Part shown: one piece after another, positions 35,939 through 44,825 of the stretch
Layout: each line of letters opens with the position of its first letter
Position numbering within the stretch: position 1 is the stretch's first letter
From: Weissella sagaensis
GTDB lineage: Bacteria; Bacillota; Bacilli; Lactobacillales; Lactobacillaceae
Assembly (NCBI RefSeq): GCF_005405285.1
Contig: NZ_BJDT01000003.1
Span: 163,464-227,463, forward strand
DNA: 64,000 bases
Direction of reading: 5' to 3'
Notes under the pieces: model-generated
What the model was told of the DNA's origin: nothing
The model's input: only the letters and a program-made list of their open reading frames with translations
Database searches by the model: none
Made by a program: the position numbers and the translations under genes

Positions 35939-37771
35939 TTATTTCTTATCGTCATCTGATACGTCTTCAAAGTCACCGTCAACAGTATTGTCATCTGATT
36001 GACCTTCTTGTGCGGCACCTTCTTGACCTTCAGCTGGTTGTGCTTGTTGATACAACTTAACAGCTAATTCTTGAGAAACCTTTTCCAAAGCTTCCTTCTT
36101 GGCCTTCATATCTTCTAAGTTATCAGCTTCCTTCGCTGCTTTCAAGTCTGCAACGCCATCTTCTACTGGTTTCTTATCATCTTCAGGCAACTTGTCGCCA
36201 ACTTCTTCCAAAGTCTTTTCTGATTGGAAAATCAATTGGTCAACTTCGTTACGTAAGTCAGCTTCTTCCTTACGTGACTTATCAGCTTCTTCGTTAGCCT
36301 TTGCATCATTCATCATACGTTCAATTTCTTCATCTGACAATGATCCTGAGCTTTGGATGGTAATCTTTTGCTCTTTATTTGTTCCCAAATCCTTAGCAGA
36401 TACAGAAACAATACCATTACGATCGATGTCAAACTTAACTTCAATTTGAGGTACACCACGTGGTGCAGCTGGAATATCTGCTAATTGGAAACGACCCAAT
36501 GTCTTGTTATCGGCAGCCATTGAACGCTCACCTTGCAAAACATGGATATCAACAGCTGGTTGGTTATCAGCAGCGGTTGAGAAAGTTTGTGACTTTGATG
36601 TTGGAATAGTCGTGTTACGATCAATCAACTTTGTAAAGACACCACCCATTGTTTCAATTCCCAATGACAATGGTGTAACATCAAGCAAAACCACATCCTT
36701 AACATCACCAGTGATAACACCACCTTGAACAGCAGCACCAAGAGCTACGGCTTCGTCAGGGTTAATTGAGTGATCAGGTTCCTTACCTGTCAAGTTCTTA
36801 ACAGATTCTTGAACAGCAGGAATACGAGTTGAACCACCGTTTAAGATAACCTTGTCAATTTCATCAATTGATAGACCGGCATCCTTCAAAGCGCTACGAA
36901 CAGGTGCTTCAGCACGCTTTACCAAATCAGCCGTTAATTGATTAAATTGTGCACGAGACAAAGTTGTTTGCAAGTGCAATGGACCTTCATTAGTTGCTGT
37001 AATAAATGGTAGGTCGATTTGAGCTTCAGTAGCTGATGACAATGTCTTCTTAGCTGTTTCGGCTGCATCCTTCAAACGTTGCAAAGCAAGCTTATCATTC
37101 TTTAAGTCAACACCGTGTTCTTTCTTAAAGCCATCAGCTAAAAAGTCGATAACCTTTTGGTCAAAGTCGTCACCACCAAGGTGAGTGTCACCATTTGTTG
37201 ACAATACTTCGAACACACCATCACCCAATTCAAGGACAGAAACATCAAATGTTCCACCACCCAAATCGTAAACCAAAATCTTTTGGTCTTGGTCTAATTT
37301 ATCTAAACCATATGCTAATGAAGAAGCAGTTGGCTCGTTAACAATACGCTCAACTTCTAATCCAGCAATCTTACCAGCATCCTTAGTTGCTTGACGTTGT
37401 GCGTCATTAAAGTAAGCTGGTACAGTAATAACAGCTTTATCAACTGTTTCACCTAAGTAATCTTCAGCATACTTTTTGATGTATTGTAAAATCATAGCTG
37501 AAATTTCTTGTGGTGTATAGTCCTTACCATCAACAGTTACTTTGTAACCAGGCTCACCCATGTGTGACTTGATTGACAAGATTGTATCAGGGTTAGTAAT
37601 TGCTTGACGCTTTGCTGTGTCTCCAACTTGCGTCTCACCGTTCTTAAATGAAACAGCTGATGGTGTCGTACGACCACCATTAGGATTAGTAATAATCTTT
37701 GGTGCGCCACCTTCCATAACGGCAACAGCTGAATTTGTAGTTCCTAAGTCAATTCCAATGATCTTTGACAT
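35939..37771 (-). CDS. dnaK: Molecular chaperone DnaK (Hsp70)
   Basis: This ATP-driven chaperone works with GrpE and DnaJ. The 610-aa protein has the Hsp70 signatures [33 protein letters not shown] and [14 protein letters not shown], then the substrate domain beginning [14 protein letters not shown] and an acidic C-terminus with [14 protein letters not shown]. The length is typical of Lactobacillales. It is the third gene of the CIRCE-controlled operon. Confidence 0.98.
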   Translation of the reverse strand: MSKIIGIDLGTTNSAVAVMEGGAPKIITNPNGGRTTPSAVSFKNGETQVGDTAKRQAITNPDTILSIKSHMGEPGYKVTVDGKDYTPQEISAMILQYIKKYAEDYLGETVDKAVITVPAYFNDAQRQATKDAGKIAGLEVERIVNEPTASSLAYGLDKLDQDQKILVYDLGGGTFDVSVLELGDGVFEVLSTNGDTHLGGDDFDQKVIDFLADGFKKEHGVDLKNDKLALQRLKDAAETAKKTLSSATEAQIDLPFITATNEGPLHLQTTLSRAQFNQLTADLVKRAEAPVRSALKDAGLSIDEIDKVILNGGSTRIPAVQESVKNLTGKEPDHSINPDEAVALGAAVQGGVITGDVKDVVLLDVTPLSLGIETMGGVFTKLIDRNTTIPTSKSQTFSTAADNQPAVDIHVLQGERSMAADNKTLGRFQLADIPAAPRGVPQIEVKFDIDRNGIVSVSAKDLGTNKEQKITIQSSGSLSDEEIERMMNDAKANEEADKSRKEEADLRNEVDQLIFQSEKTLEEVGDKLPEDDKKPVEDGVADLKAAKEADNLEDMKAKKEALEKVSQELAVKLYQQAQPAEGQEGAAQEGQSDDNTVDGDFEDVSDDDKK

Positions 37772-37836
37772 AATAATTTACCTCTTATTGATCAGATTTT
37801 TTTATTTGTTAAATACTAATATTAATGAATAACTGC

Positions 37837-38382
37837 TTAATTATAAACAGATACCATCGCTGGTCGAACAACACGATCAGCTAAAACGTAACCCTTTTGA
37901 AGAACCGTTGCAATGGTATCCGCTGGATGATCATCATCTGCAGGTACTGATTGAATTGCTTGGTGGAAGTTAGGATCAAATGCTTCACCAGCCTCACCGA
38001 CTGCTTTCACATCATGTTCTTCAAGTGCTGAAATTAGCGTTTTATACACCATTTCAACACCCGTCTTAATTTGTTGCGCTGAATCATCATCAGCTTCAAC
38101 TTGCAAAGCACGCTCTAGATTATCTACAGCCGGTAAAATTGATTGCGCTAATTTTTGATTAGCAAATTTAACAGCTTGAGATTGCTCTTTTGCATATCGT
38201 GCTTGCATGTTTTGCATTTCTGCATGAGCACGCAAGTACTTATCTTCTGCTTCAGAAACTTTGGCTTCTAACTCAGAAATTTGATCTACTGTAGAAGTTG
38301 TTTCTTCATTATCAGTGTCAACATTGATTTGTTCACCGGTAACTTCGATTTCTTCTTCAGGAGTCTGCTTTTCCTTTGACAT
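37837..38382 (-). CDS. grpE: Nucleotide exchange factor GrpE
   Basis: GrpE releases ADP from DnaK. The 181-aa protein has an acidic N-terminus, a long coiled coil (residues 35-100, with EDKYLRAHAEMQNMQARY) and the C-terminal beta domain with FDPNFHQAIQSVP and VLQKGYVLADRVVRPAMV. It lies 15 bases after hrcA. Confidence 0.97.
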   Translation of the reverse strand: MSKEKQTPEEEIEVTGEQINVDTDNEETTSTVDQISELEAKVSEAEDKYLRAHAEMQNMQARYAKEQSQAVKFANQKLAQSILPAVDNLERALQVEADDDSAQQIKTGVEMVYKTLISALEEHDVKAVGEAGEAFDPNFHQAIQSVPADDDHPADTIATVLQKGYVLADRVVRPAMVSVYN

Positions 38383-38397
38383 GTCAACACCTCTTTT

Positions 38398-39423
38398 CTA
38401 ACGATAATATTCTAGTAACTGTTGCGTTAAAGCACTCCGGAACGCATCAACCAAGCTTATCATGTCAGCGTACCGCATAGATGTTGGACCTAATATAGCT
38501 ATTGCCCCAACGCCGTACTGTGCAACACGATATGTGGCTGATACTAAACTATATGGTGATAACAAACTGTTACCATTTTCATCACCAATTTGTACCATCA
38601 CTCCGTCATTTGCCGTTCCAACAACTCGTCGCATATCTCTAGCTGAATCAAGCAATTGATATAATTGTTTGATATCTTGCAAACTAGAATCAGTCGTGAA
38701 GTCAAGAACATTTAAATAACCGCCAATGAACACTTTATCATGAATAGAACGTGCCAAGACATCACCGAATAATTGCAAAAATGCAACTGGTGTTCGGATT
38801 GTACGTTCCATCTGCCAAGGCAAGTCACCAGTTAGGGTTCGTAAAACTTCAATAATGGGTTGGTTCACTAATGTCTTATTAATGTAATCAACCATATCAT
38901 CAAGATTTTTTACGGACATACCTTCTGGTAAACGAAAACTTTGACTCGTAACTTGTCCATCATTCGTAACAATAATCGCCATAATTTGTTGGCCGTTAAT
39001 TGGTACGAGACGAAAACCTGATAAGCGAATATCTGCTGATTCAGGTTTTAGAGCAACAACCGTATAACCTGTTAGGCTTGCTAATTCATTTACCATTGTT
39101 TGCATCAAATCATCAATTTCTTGAAAATTACGATTAAACACATGTTCTAAAGATTCCTGAACAACTTTTGATAAATGTTGCTGACGCATTAATTCGTCAA
39201 CATAATAACGATAGCCTCGCTGTGAAGGGACGCGACCAGATGAAGTGTGCTCTTTTTGTAGCAAGCCCAATTCCTCTAATAGTGCCATTTCATTACGCAC
39301 AGTTGCTGAACTTACTGCTAAATCTAATTCACTTAATAAAGTTTTAGATCCAACAGCTCTGCCGGTTTTTGCGTAATCACGAATTATGGTGGCTAATATT
39401 AGCCGCTGTCTTTCCGTTAACAT
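38398..39423 (-). CDS. hrcA: Heat-inducible transcription repressor HrcA
   Basis: HrcA binds CIRCE operators and represses the dnaK and groEL operons. The 341-aa protein has the N-terminal winged helix (LTERQRLILATIIRDYAKTGRAVGSKTL, then VSSATVRNEMALLEELGLL) and the family segment HTSSGRVPSQRGYRYYVD near residue 60. A GTG at 39432 overlaps the GGAGG ribosome binding site, so the ATG at 39423 is chosen. Two CIRCE elements lie directly upstream. Confidence 0.96.
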   Translation of the reverse strand: MLTERQRLILATIIRDYAKTGRAVGSKTLLSELDLAVSSATVRNEMALLEELGLLQKEHTSSGRVPSQRGYRYYVDELMRQQHLSKVVQESLEHVFNRNFQEIDDLMQTMVNELASLTGYTVVALKPESADIRLSGFRLVPINGQQIMAIIVTNDGQVTSQSFRLPEGMSVKNLDDMVDYINKTLVNQPIIEVLRTLTGDLPWQMERTIRTPVAFLQLFGDVLARSIHDKVFIGGYLNVLDFTTDSSLQDIKQLYQLLDSARDMRRVVGTANDGVMVQIGDENGNSLLSPYSLVSATYRVAQYGVGAIAILGPTSMRYADMISLVDAFRSALTQQLLEYYR

Positions 39424-39436
39424 ACGCGTCACCTCC

Positions 39437-39463
39437 TTAGCACTCTCAACTACTTCGTGCTAA
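39437..39463. promoter_or_regulatory. CIRCE element, promoter-downstream copy
   Basis: TTAGCACTC and TCGTGCTAA flank nine bases. One arm is perfect and the other has two mismatches to the CIRCE consensus. The element lies 14 bases before the hrcA start codon, downstream of the predicted promoter. Confidence 0.9.
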
Positions 39464-39471
39464 CAGTTATT

Positions 39472-39500
39472 ATAGTACACGCCTTATATCTAAATGTCAA
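39472..39500 (-). promoter_or_regulatory. Sigma-A promoter of the hrcA-grpE-dnaK-dnaJ operon
   Basis: On the minus strand TTGACA (39500-39495) and TACTAT (39477-39472) are 17 bases apart, with an overlapping TATAAT three bases on. The promoter lies between the two CIRCE elements. Confidence 0.8.
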
Positions 39501-39505
39501 CACTT

Positions 39506-39532
39506 TTAGCACTCTTTATTGTAAAGTGCTAA
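39506..39532. promoter_or_regulatory. CIRCE element, promoter-upstream copy
   Basis: TTAGCACTC and AAGTGCTAA flank nine bases, with one mismatch to consensus. It lies five bases upstream of the -35 box. Confidence 0.92.
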
Positions 39533-39584
39533 TTTATTTCTAAAAATGCTGTTATAGCTAGCTTTTTAAACAATGTAACCAATT

Positions 39585-39629
39585 AAAAATCCGTAAATTG
39601 ATTACAAATCATCGAATTCACGGATTTTT
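39585..39629 (-). terminator. Terminator of the CAP-domain protein gene
   Basis: AAAAATCCGT pairs with ACGGATTTTT around a long AT-rich loop, 20 bases after the stop codon. Confidence 0.75.
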
Positions 39630-39649
39630 CCATATTTACTTAGATACTT

Positions 39650-40699
39650 TTAACGAGACTCACCTACGATAACATTTCCTGCATATCCAAAACCGACCTT
39701 TGTTACATTCTTATTTAACACCCAGTTATAATGTCCCCTCGTACCAACGGGCAACATATTTATTTCATTAAACCAAGCATTAATAACAGGATAACCTTTT
39801 GACCACCCTATACCGATTACTTCACCAGCTGTCCGCCAGTGATCCGATGGAATCCCACGTGAATTTGTATAGTTAGCCCTTGTTGTTGCTAGGTTAGCTA
39901 ATTCATTATCCCAGATAAGTGGCTTGCAGCCATTAGCTGTTCGTATTTTATTCAACTCTCGAAGTGTTACGTCATTTTCTTCTTGCTTATGGCCAACACC
40001 TTCATTATTAAAAGACCACTTATTGCCATTAATCATAACTGTTTGGTTTGTTATTTTTAAATACGTTATTGGATCAAAGTAATAATAGTTTTCTTGCCAA
40101 CGTTGCAACCCACTCTGTACAACACCATTATTATCAACAAGATACCACTTACCCCATTGAGATAATACATAATCCCGCTTATTTAATAATTGACTTGTAT
40201 TTAAATCAAAATAGTAATATTTACCTTCTATTTTATGAATACCTGTTAATAAAACACCATCATGATTTGCATAATATTTTCCTCCATTAATTTTTAACCA
40301 CTGATTTTTACGAAGATAATGTGTATTATCTTCACCAAAATAATACTTGTTTCCTGAAATATGTTGTAACGATGAAACAGCTTTGCCATCGTTATTAAAA
40401 TAGTATGTGTTACCCCATTGGTTTTTAAACACATTATCTTGCCGTAAGCCAGTATTACTATCAAAATAATAATATTGCCCATACCATCGTTGAATTCCAG
40501 TTTGTTTTTGTCCATTTTTAAATAGATACCAATTATGACCATCATTTAGATAGCCATTACCTAACATCCCATTTTGATAAAAGCGATGATTAATGTATTC
40601 ATTCTTATTTTGGGCATTCACACACTTATCATTAGTTACCGTAACTCCCATAGAAATTGCGATAAACATCACACTTGCAATATAATAGCCTTTTTTCAT
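39650..40699 (-). CDS. Secreted CAP-domain protein with YG-type wall/glucan-binding repeats
   Basis: The 349-aa preprotein has a signal peptide (about 28 residues; MKKGYYIASVMFIAISMGVTV). It then has at least eight tandem aromatic repeats of the glucan/choline-binding type (YYFDSNTGLR, NTYYFNNDGKAV, KYYFGEDNTHYLR, YYFDLNTSQ, YYFDPITYLK). A C-terminal CAP/SCP domain follows from about residue 250 (LNKIRTANGCKPLIWDNELANLA, then GEVIGIGW and GHYNWVLNKNVTKVGFGY). CAP domains in bacteria are wall-associated and mostly of unknown activity; a conserved His in GHY is present. The frame extends to 40753, but GGAG before the ATG at 40699 fixes the start. It follows the SGNH hydrolase gene on the same strand. 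Confidence 0.85.
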   Translation of the reverse strand: MKKGYYIASVMFIAISMGVTVTNDKCVNAQNKNEYINHRFYQNGMLGNGYLNDGHNWYLFKNGQKQTGIQRWYGQYYYFDSNTGLRQDNVFKNQWGNTYYFNNDGKAVSSLQHISGNKYYFGEDNTHYLRKNQWLKINGGKYYANHDGVLLTGIHKIEGKYYYFDLNTSQLLNKRDYVLSQWGKWYLVDNNGVVQSGLQRWQENYYYFDPITYLKITNQTVMINGNKWSFNNEGVGHKQEENDVTLRELNKIRTANGCKPLIWDNELANLATTRANYTNSRGIPSDHWRTAGEVIGIGWSKGYPVINAWFNEINMLPVGTRGHYNWVLNKNVTKVGFGYAGNVIVGESR

Positions 40700-40783
40700 C
40701 AAAATTCTCCTTATAACTTTGTCTTTCTTAACAACGTATATAAGGACGTTCAAAATAATTTTTTGTCTATTAAATTATTATCT

Positions 40784-41725
40784 CTATTTCTTTATAGATT
40801 TTGTTTTCGGGTCAAAATAATAGCATACACCATCCATTAGCTGCCAATCTACAAGTAGTATATTGTTATGAGCATATTGTCTATCACCTAGTTCATTCGT
40901 TTGCCACCCGTTAGATAGAAAGAGTGTACTATTCTTATCATCAATATTTTGTGTCATATTACGATTATGAACAATGAAATTTGATATTGCATATCCCATT
41001 TGTTGATAAACATCTGTTTTTGGATGAACACCATCGTTTAAAGAATATTGACTATAAGCAAAAGGTGACTGTTGCCAATTAATAATCGGAATGCCAAAAC
41101 TATTAAACGTTACTTTCAATGCGTCCTGCAAATCTTTAAGCGTATAATCACTGGCTTTTTTTTGCAGATAAGAATCAAACGGGACACTCCCCATAATTTT
41201 TAAATTAGGATTTGCCTGTTTTAATCGATAAATATTTGATTGTAACCTTTGTTGAACATAACTAATATTATTATCACTATAATTCAAATCATTCACACCG
41301 AGTGCAATTAGCAAATAATCTGCACTTTTAAATTCTACATCATTAATAATGTTAGTGACATTATTTGTTAAATCGACTGGTTTAGTTGCGCGATTACCAC
41401 TTATCTGTGCACCAGAAAAAGAATAACAATCATTTAGTGAATTAGGTTGCAACAGTCGCCTTACAATATTGGGACATGAGTTACTAACAACCCGATTACC
41501 ATTCCAACCGATCATTAAAGAATCACCAATTATCCAAATATTTTTATCTTTAAAATAGGCTAGTTCCACTAAATTGGAACAATTTTTATTACCTTCGTTT
41601 ATTTCCAAACCTTTTTTATAATTAGCATTAACAAGTCGTCCTTCGTAAGCTCTGACTACTTCACTTTCTAAATTAAAAACAAAAAAACCAGCTAAGAGAG
41701 TCAACAGAAGCCTTATTATTAACAT
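40784..41725 (-). CDS. Secreted SGNH/GDSL hydrolase with a C-terminal wall-binding-repeat remnant
   Basis: The 313-aa protein has an N-terminal signal peptide or anchor (LIIRLLLTLLAGFFVFNL). The SGNH catalytic blocks are visible: IIGDSLMIGW with the Ser near residue 67, the Gly block at SGAQISGN, LGVNDLNY with the Asn near residue 145, and DGVHP with Asp-His near residue 230. The tail (LLVDWQLMDGVCYYFDPKTKSIKK) resembles one aromatic binding repeat. It likely removes acetyl or acyl groups from a surface glycan; acyltransferases nearby could install them. The ATG at 41725 is preferred over GTG 41734 because that GTG lies in the ribosome binding site. Confidence 0.8.
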   Translation of the reverse strand: MLIIRLLLTLLAGFFVFNLESEVVRAYEGRLVNANYKKGLEINEGNKNCSNLVELAYFKDKNIWIIGDSLMIGWNGNRVVSNSCPNIVRRLLQPNSLNDCYSFSGAQISGNRATKPVDLTNNVTNIINDVEFKSADYLLIALGVNDLNYSDNNISYVQQRLQSNIYRLKQANPNLKIMGSVPFDSYLQKKASDYTLKDLQDALKVTFNSFGIPIINWQQSPFAYSQYSLNDGVHPKTDVYQQMGYAISNFIVHNRNMTQNIDDKNSTLFLSNGWQTNELGDRQYAHNNILLVDWQLMDGVCYYFDPKTKSIKK

Positions 41726-41836
41726 GCTTACCACCTCATTTAATTTATTGTCTCATCATACTACGAAACAAATTACGTAGAAAAAATAAAATTAAACAAC
41801 CAATAAAAAATTAGTTTTTTTGGCAATTACACTAAT

Positions 41837-41872
41837 CAAAAAAAGATAGACCAGCGACTGCTGATCTATCTA
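41837..41872 (-). terminator. Terminator of the polysaccharide gene cluster
   Basis: AGATAGATCAGC pairs with GCTGGTCTATCT and is followed on the minus strand by TTTTTTT. Confidence 0.85.
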
Positions 41873-41915
41873 ATCGGTTTAATTTTTTATTATTCATCAT
41901 GATATTTTCGTGATA

Positions 41916-42821
41916 CTAATTAACATCATGCTTCTCGTTAGGAAATTCAATAGTCGGATTGAACTCCTTACCTGCAGCAATACCATCACGCATAATTTTT
42001 AAACGTGCATCTTTATCGGGTAAATTACTTTTCTTTAAACGCATATAATCCCACTTAATTTTCGTCTCACCACGAACTCGTCGATAAAAATTACGCTTTT
42101 GCATCGTATAAACACGATTACGATACATATTAAAGTAACGTGGCACACGTTCCGGAATATCATTGGTAATATCATCTTCTGTATTAGAACGCATTTTATG
42201 CGTTACATTAGAAGCAGGAACTAAGTAACCCGGAGCAAGTTTTAAAGCCCGCTCTGTATATTCCAAATCATCAATCCAAATAAAAAAATCTGTAATTGGT
42301 AAACCAATTTCACCAACAATATGACGTGGGAATAAAACTGAAACAAACGTCCCATTTTCTACTAACACAGGCTTAGTAAATTTTTTATTCAATGTTGTAT
42401 TAAACGTACCGTATTGACGTAATACATTTCTAACTGATGGGGTCCCATCAGTGAACAAAACATTTGATGATAAGAAACTAAAGTTTTGATTTTCATTAGC
42501 AAATGCTAATAAAGGTTGCAGTGAATCTTGATGTACAATCGTATCATCATCCATTACCCAAACATAATCATCATCAGTTTGTTCATAAAAATAACGAATA
42601 CCAGCATTAAATCCGCCTGCACCACCGACATTTTCAGCCAGGCGGACATACTCAATACGGTCACCCAGTGATTCTAAAAATTCCTTCGTGTCATTATCAG
42701 AGTTATTATCAACAACAATTAAGTGCGATAATTTTGGTTCAACAGATTCTAATGCTGCAATAGCTTCTTTAAGCATTGGTAATCGATTATAGGTAACAAT
42801 GACTGCACTTACTTTTCCCAT
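41916..42821 (-). CDS. Family 2 glycosyltransferase (COG1216 type), copy 2
   Basis: This 301-aa GT-A fold enzyme starts VSAVIVTYNRLPMLKEAIAAL and has the nucleotide/metal motif YVWVMDDDTIVHQDSL near residue 92 and the acceptor-side FFIWIDDLEYTERALK near residue 195. This subgroup includes rhamnosyl- and galactofuranosyl-transferases. Together with glf in the same cluster, galactofuranose is a reasonable donor guess, no more. It is paralogous to the gene just upstream, which ends four bases before it. Confidence 0.85.
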   Translation of the reverse strand: MGKVSAVIVTYNRLPMLKEAIAALESVEPKLSHLIVVDNNSDNDTKEFLESLGDRIEYVRLAENVGGAGGFNAGIRYFYEQTDDDYVWVMDDDTIVHQDSLQPLLAFANENQNFSFLSSNVLFTDGTPSVRNVLRQYGTFNTTLNKKFTKPVLVENGTFVSVLFPRHIVGEIGLPITDFFIWIDDLEYTERALKLAPGYLVPASNVTHKMRSNTEDDITNDIPERVPRYFNMYRNRVYTMQKRNFYRRVRGETKIKWDYMRLKKSNLPDKDARLKIMRDGIAAGKEFNPTIEFPNEKHDVN

Positions 42822-42825
42822 TTGA

Positions 42826-43725
42826 TTACTCCTTTACCTTGTTCTTCGAATATTCCACTGACGGATGGAAAAACCAACCATGAACAACACCTTTAATTAC
42901 CATTCTGACACGTAGCCATTTTTTAGGCTGTCCATTAAAGAAAATCATTAACATTTCATAGGCTATCCGAATATGAGCACGCAAAAAACGAATAAACCCA
43001 CGATTACGACTAAAGTACATCCGATTTCTAAAGGCATAGAAATATCTTGGTACACGGTTAATTGAATCTAACGAAACATTAGATTCAACATTTTGTGCCA
43101 TCTTATGAATAATCCGTGATGTTGGCACCATATATCCTGGTAATTGCCGTGCTGCACGTTCCGTATATTCAATATCATCCCCCCAGATAAAGAATTCTTT
43201 AACTGGCAGACCAATTTTTGCAACAATTTGACGGGTAAACATTACTGAAACAAAAGTTGCGTTTCGTAGTTGTTCCATTTCAGTTGCATCTAATGGGATT
43301 TTTTTAAAGCGGTTAATTGGAAATGGTAAATTCATTTTAGCACGAGTATTGTCAGTCCAACGCACATCTGAAGCCAAAAAGCCAAATTGATTATTAACTT
43401 TTTTAGCACCTTCAAGTAGCTCCGTTAGCGCAGAAGGCGTTGGCACAGTATCATCATCCATTAACCATACATAATCGTCATCCGTTTCTTCCATAAAGTA
43501 ACGAACACCTTTATTAAACCCACCAGCACCACCAATATTCTCAGGTAAACGCACATAACGAATTTGATTACCAAGACTAGTTAAATATTCTTGTGTATCT
43601 GCTTCACTATTATTATCAACAATAATAATGTTATCTACCTTTGTATCAGAATTCTGTAACGCCGCAATAACTTCTTTTAACATCGGTAGACGATTATACG
43701 TTACTACCACAGCACTCACTGTCAT
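42826..43725 (-). CDS. Family 2 glycosyltransferase (COG1216 type), copy 1
   Basis: This 299-aa protein shares the same motif order as its neighbour: VSAVVVTYNRLPMLKEVIAAL, YVWLMDDDTVPTPSAL near residue 88 and FFIWGDDIEYTERAARQLPGY near residue 190. Tandem duplication and divergence are evident. Each probably adds one sugar of the repeat unit. No membrane segment is present apart from amphipathic C-terminal helices, so it acts at the cytoplasmic membrane face. Confidence 0.85.
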   Translation of the reverse strand: MTVSAVVVTYNRLPMLKEVIAALQNSDTKVDNIIIVDNNSEADTQEYLTSLGNQIRYVRLPENIGGAGGFNKGVRYFMEETDDDYVWLMDDDTVPTPSALTELLEGAKKVNNQFGFLASDVRWTDNTRAKMNLPFPINRFKKIPLDATEMEQLRNATFVSVMFTRQIVAKIGLPVKEFFIWGDDIEYTERAARQLPGYMVPTSRIIHKMAQNVESNVSLDSINRVPRYFYAFRNRMYFSRNRGFIRFLRAHIRIAYEMLMIFFNGQPKKWLRVRMVIKGVVHGWFFHPSVEYSKNKVKE

Positions 43726-43813
43726 GTTATTTTCTCCAAACTAAATATAATAATTTAATATTAACAAATGAACAAATACTTCGTCATTCATTACCTTAAT
43801 AGATGTACTTTAC

Positions 43814-44743
43814 TTATTTTTCTTTACGTGAAACATAAATTGGACGATGTTTTGACTCTAAATAAATATTAGAAATATATCTACCTAAAATACCAATACT
43901 CAATAGTTGCATCCCACCTAGCGCTAACACAATAACCACAATTGATGCCCAACCAAAAACTGAAGTTTCAGGATATATAATGGCTCGAATGAAAACGATG
44001 ATTGCGCCAATTAACGCTAATAAGAAAGAAAACATCCCCAAAAATGAAACCAGCACTAATGGTGCTCTCGAAAAATCAATAAATCCTTCAATTGAGTAAC
44101 TTAACAATCCCCAAAATGACCACGACGTATTACCAGCAACACGATCCTTATTTTCATATTCTAAATACTTTTGCTTAAAACCAACCCAAGAAAAAATCCC
44201 CTTTGAGAAACGATTATATTCTTGCATGCTTAAAATTGCATCCACCATTTGTCGTGTCATAACACGAAAGTCACGCGCACCTTCAACAATATGCGTATCT
44301 GACATGGCATTAATTAATTTATAGAACAACTTAGAGAACCATGAACGAAGGATAGGCTCACCTTTACGACTTGTACGACGTGCACCAACTGCATCCCACT
44401 CACCTGATGACACACCAGCTAACATCTCTGGTAACATTTCAGGTGGATCTTGCAAATCAACATCCATTACGGCAATAAAATCACCTGTTGCATGTTCTAA
44501 ACCTGCATATAAAGCTGATTCTTTACCAAAATTACGTGAAAAAGAGACGTAATGAACGTTTTCATCTTTGGCTGCTAATTTTTCTACTTCAACCATAGTA
44601 TGGTCTGTAGAACCATCATCAATATACCAATATTCTAAATCATACTCTGAAAAATTCTGATGCTCTGCTTCCAAAGCCTTATAAAATAATTCGACCGTAT
44701 CTTGTTCGTTGAAAACAGGGACCACTAACGATAACTTAGACAT
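43814..44743 (-). CDS. GtrB/DPM1-like polyisoprenyl-phosphate glycosyltransferase
   Basis: The 309-aa protein has an N-terminal GT2 domain (LSLVVPVFNEQDTVELFYKAL, IDDGSTDHT, VMDVDLQDPPEML, and GARDFRVMTRQMVDAIL with FSKGIFSWVGF) and two C-terminal membrane helices (about residues 225-295). Such enzymes load a sugar onto undecaprenyl phosphate for use on the outer face by a GT-C transferase. The 577-aa GT-C-like membrane protein at 21.7-23.5 kb could be a user of this donor; this is speculation. Confidence 0.88.
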   Translation of the reverse strand: MSKLSLVVPVFNEQDTVELFYKALEAEHQNFSEYDLEYWYIDDGSTDHTMVEVEKLAAKDENVHYVSFSRNFGKESALYAGLEHATGDFIAVMDVDLQDPPEMLPEMLAGVSSGEWDAVGARRTSRKGEPILRSWFSKLFYKLINAMSDTHIVEGARDFRVMTRQMVDAILSMQEYNRFSKGIFSWVGFKQKYLEYENKDRVAGNTSWSFWGLLSYSIEGFIDFSRAPLVLVSFLGMFSFLLALIGAIIVFIRAIIYPETSVFGWASIVVIVLALGGMQLLSIGILGRYISNIYLESKHRPIYVSRKEK

Positions 44744-44787
44744 AAATTTTTCTCTTCCTAACTAACTGTACTAGTTATAAGTATAAC

Positions 44788-44819
44788 AAAAAAAGCACCC
44801 CTTCACGGGCACTTTTTTT
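44788..44819 (-). terminator. Internal terminator after wzx
   Basis: AAAAAAAGTGCCC pairs with GGGGTGCTTTTTTT (with G-U pairs) around a short loop. It lies inside the cluster and should lower expression of the three glycosyltransferases downstream. Confidence 0.75.
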
Positions 44820-44825
44820 AATCAT

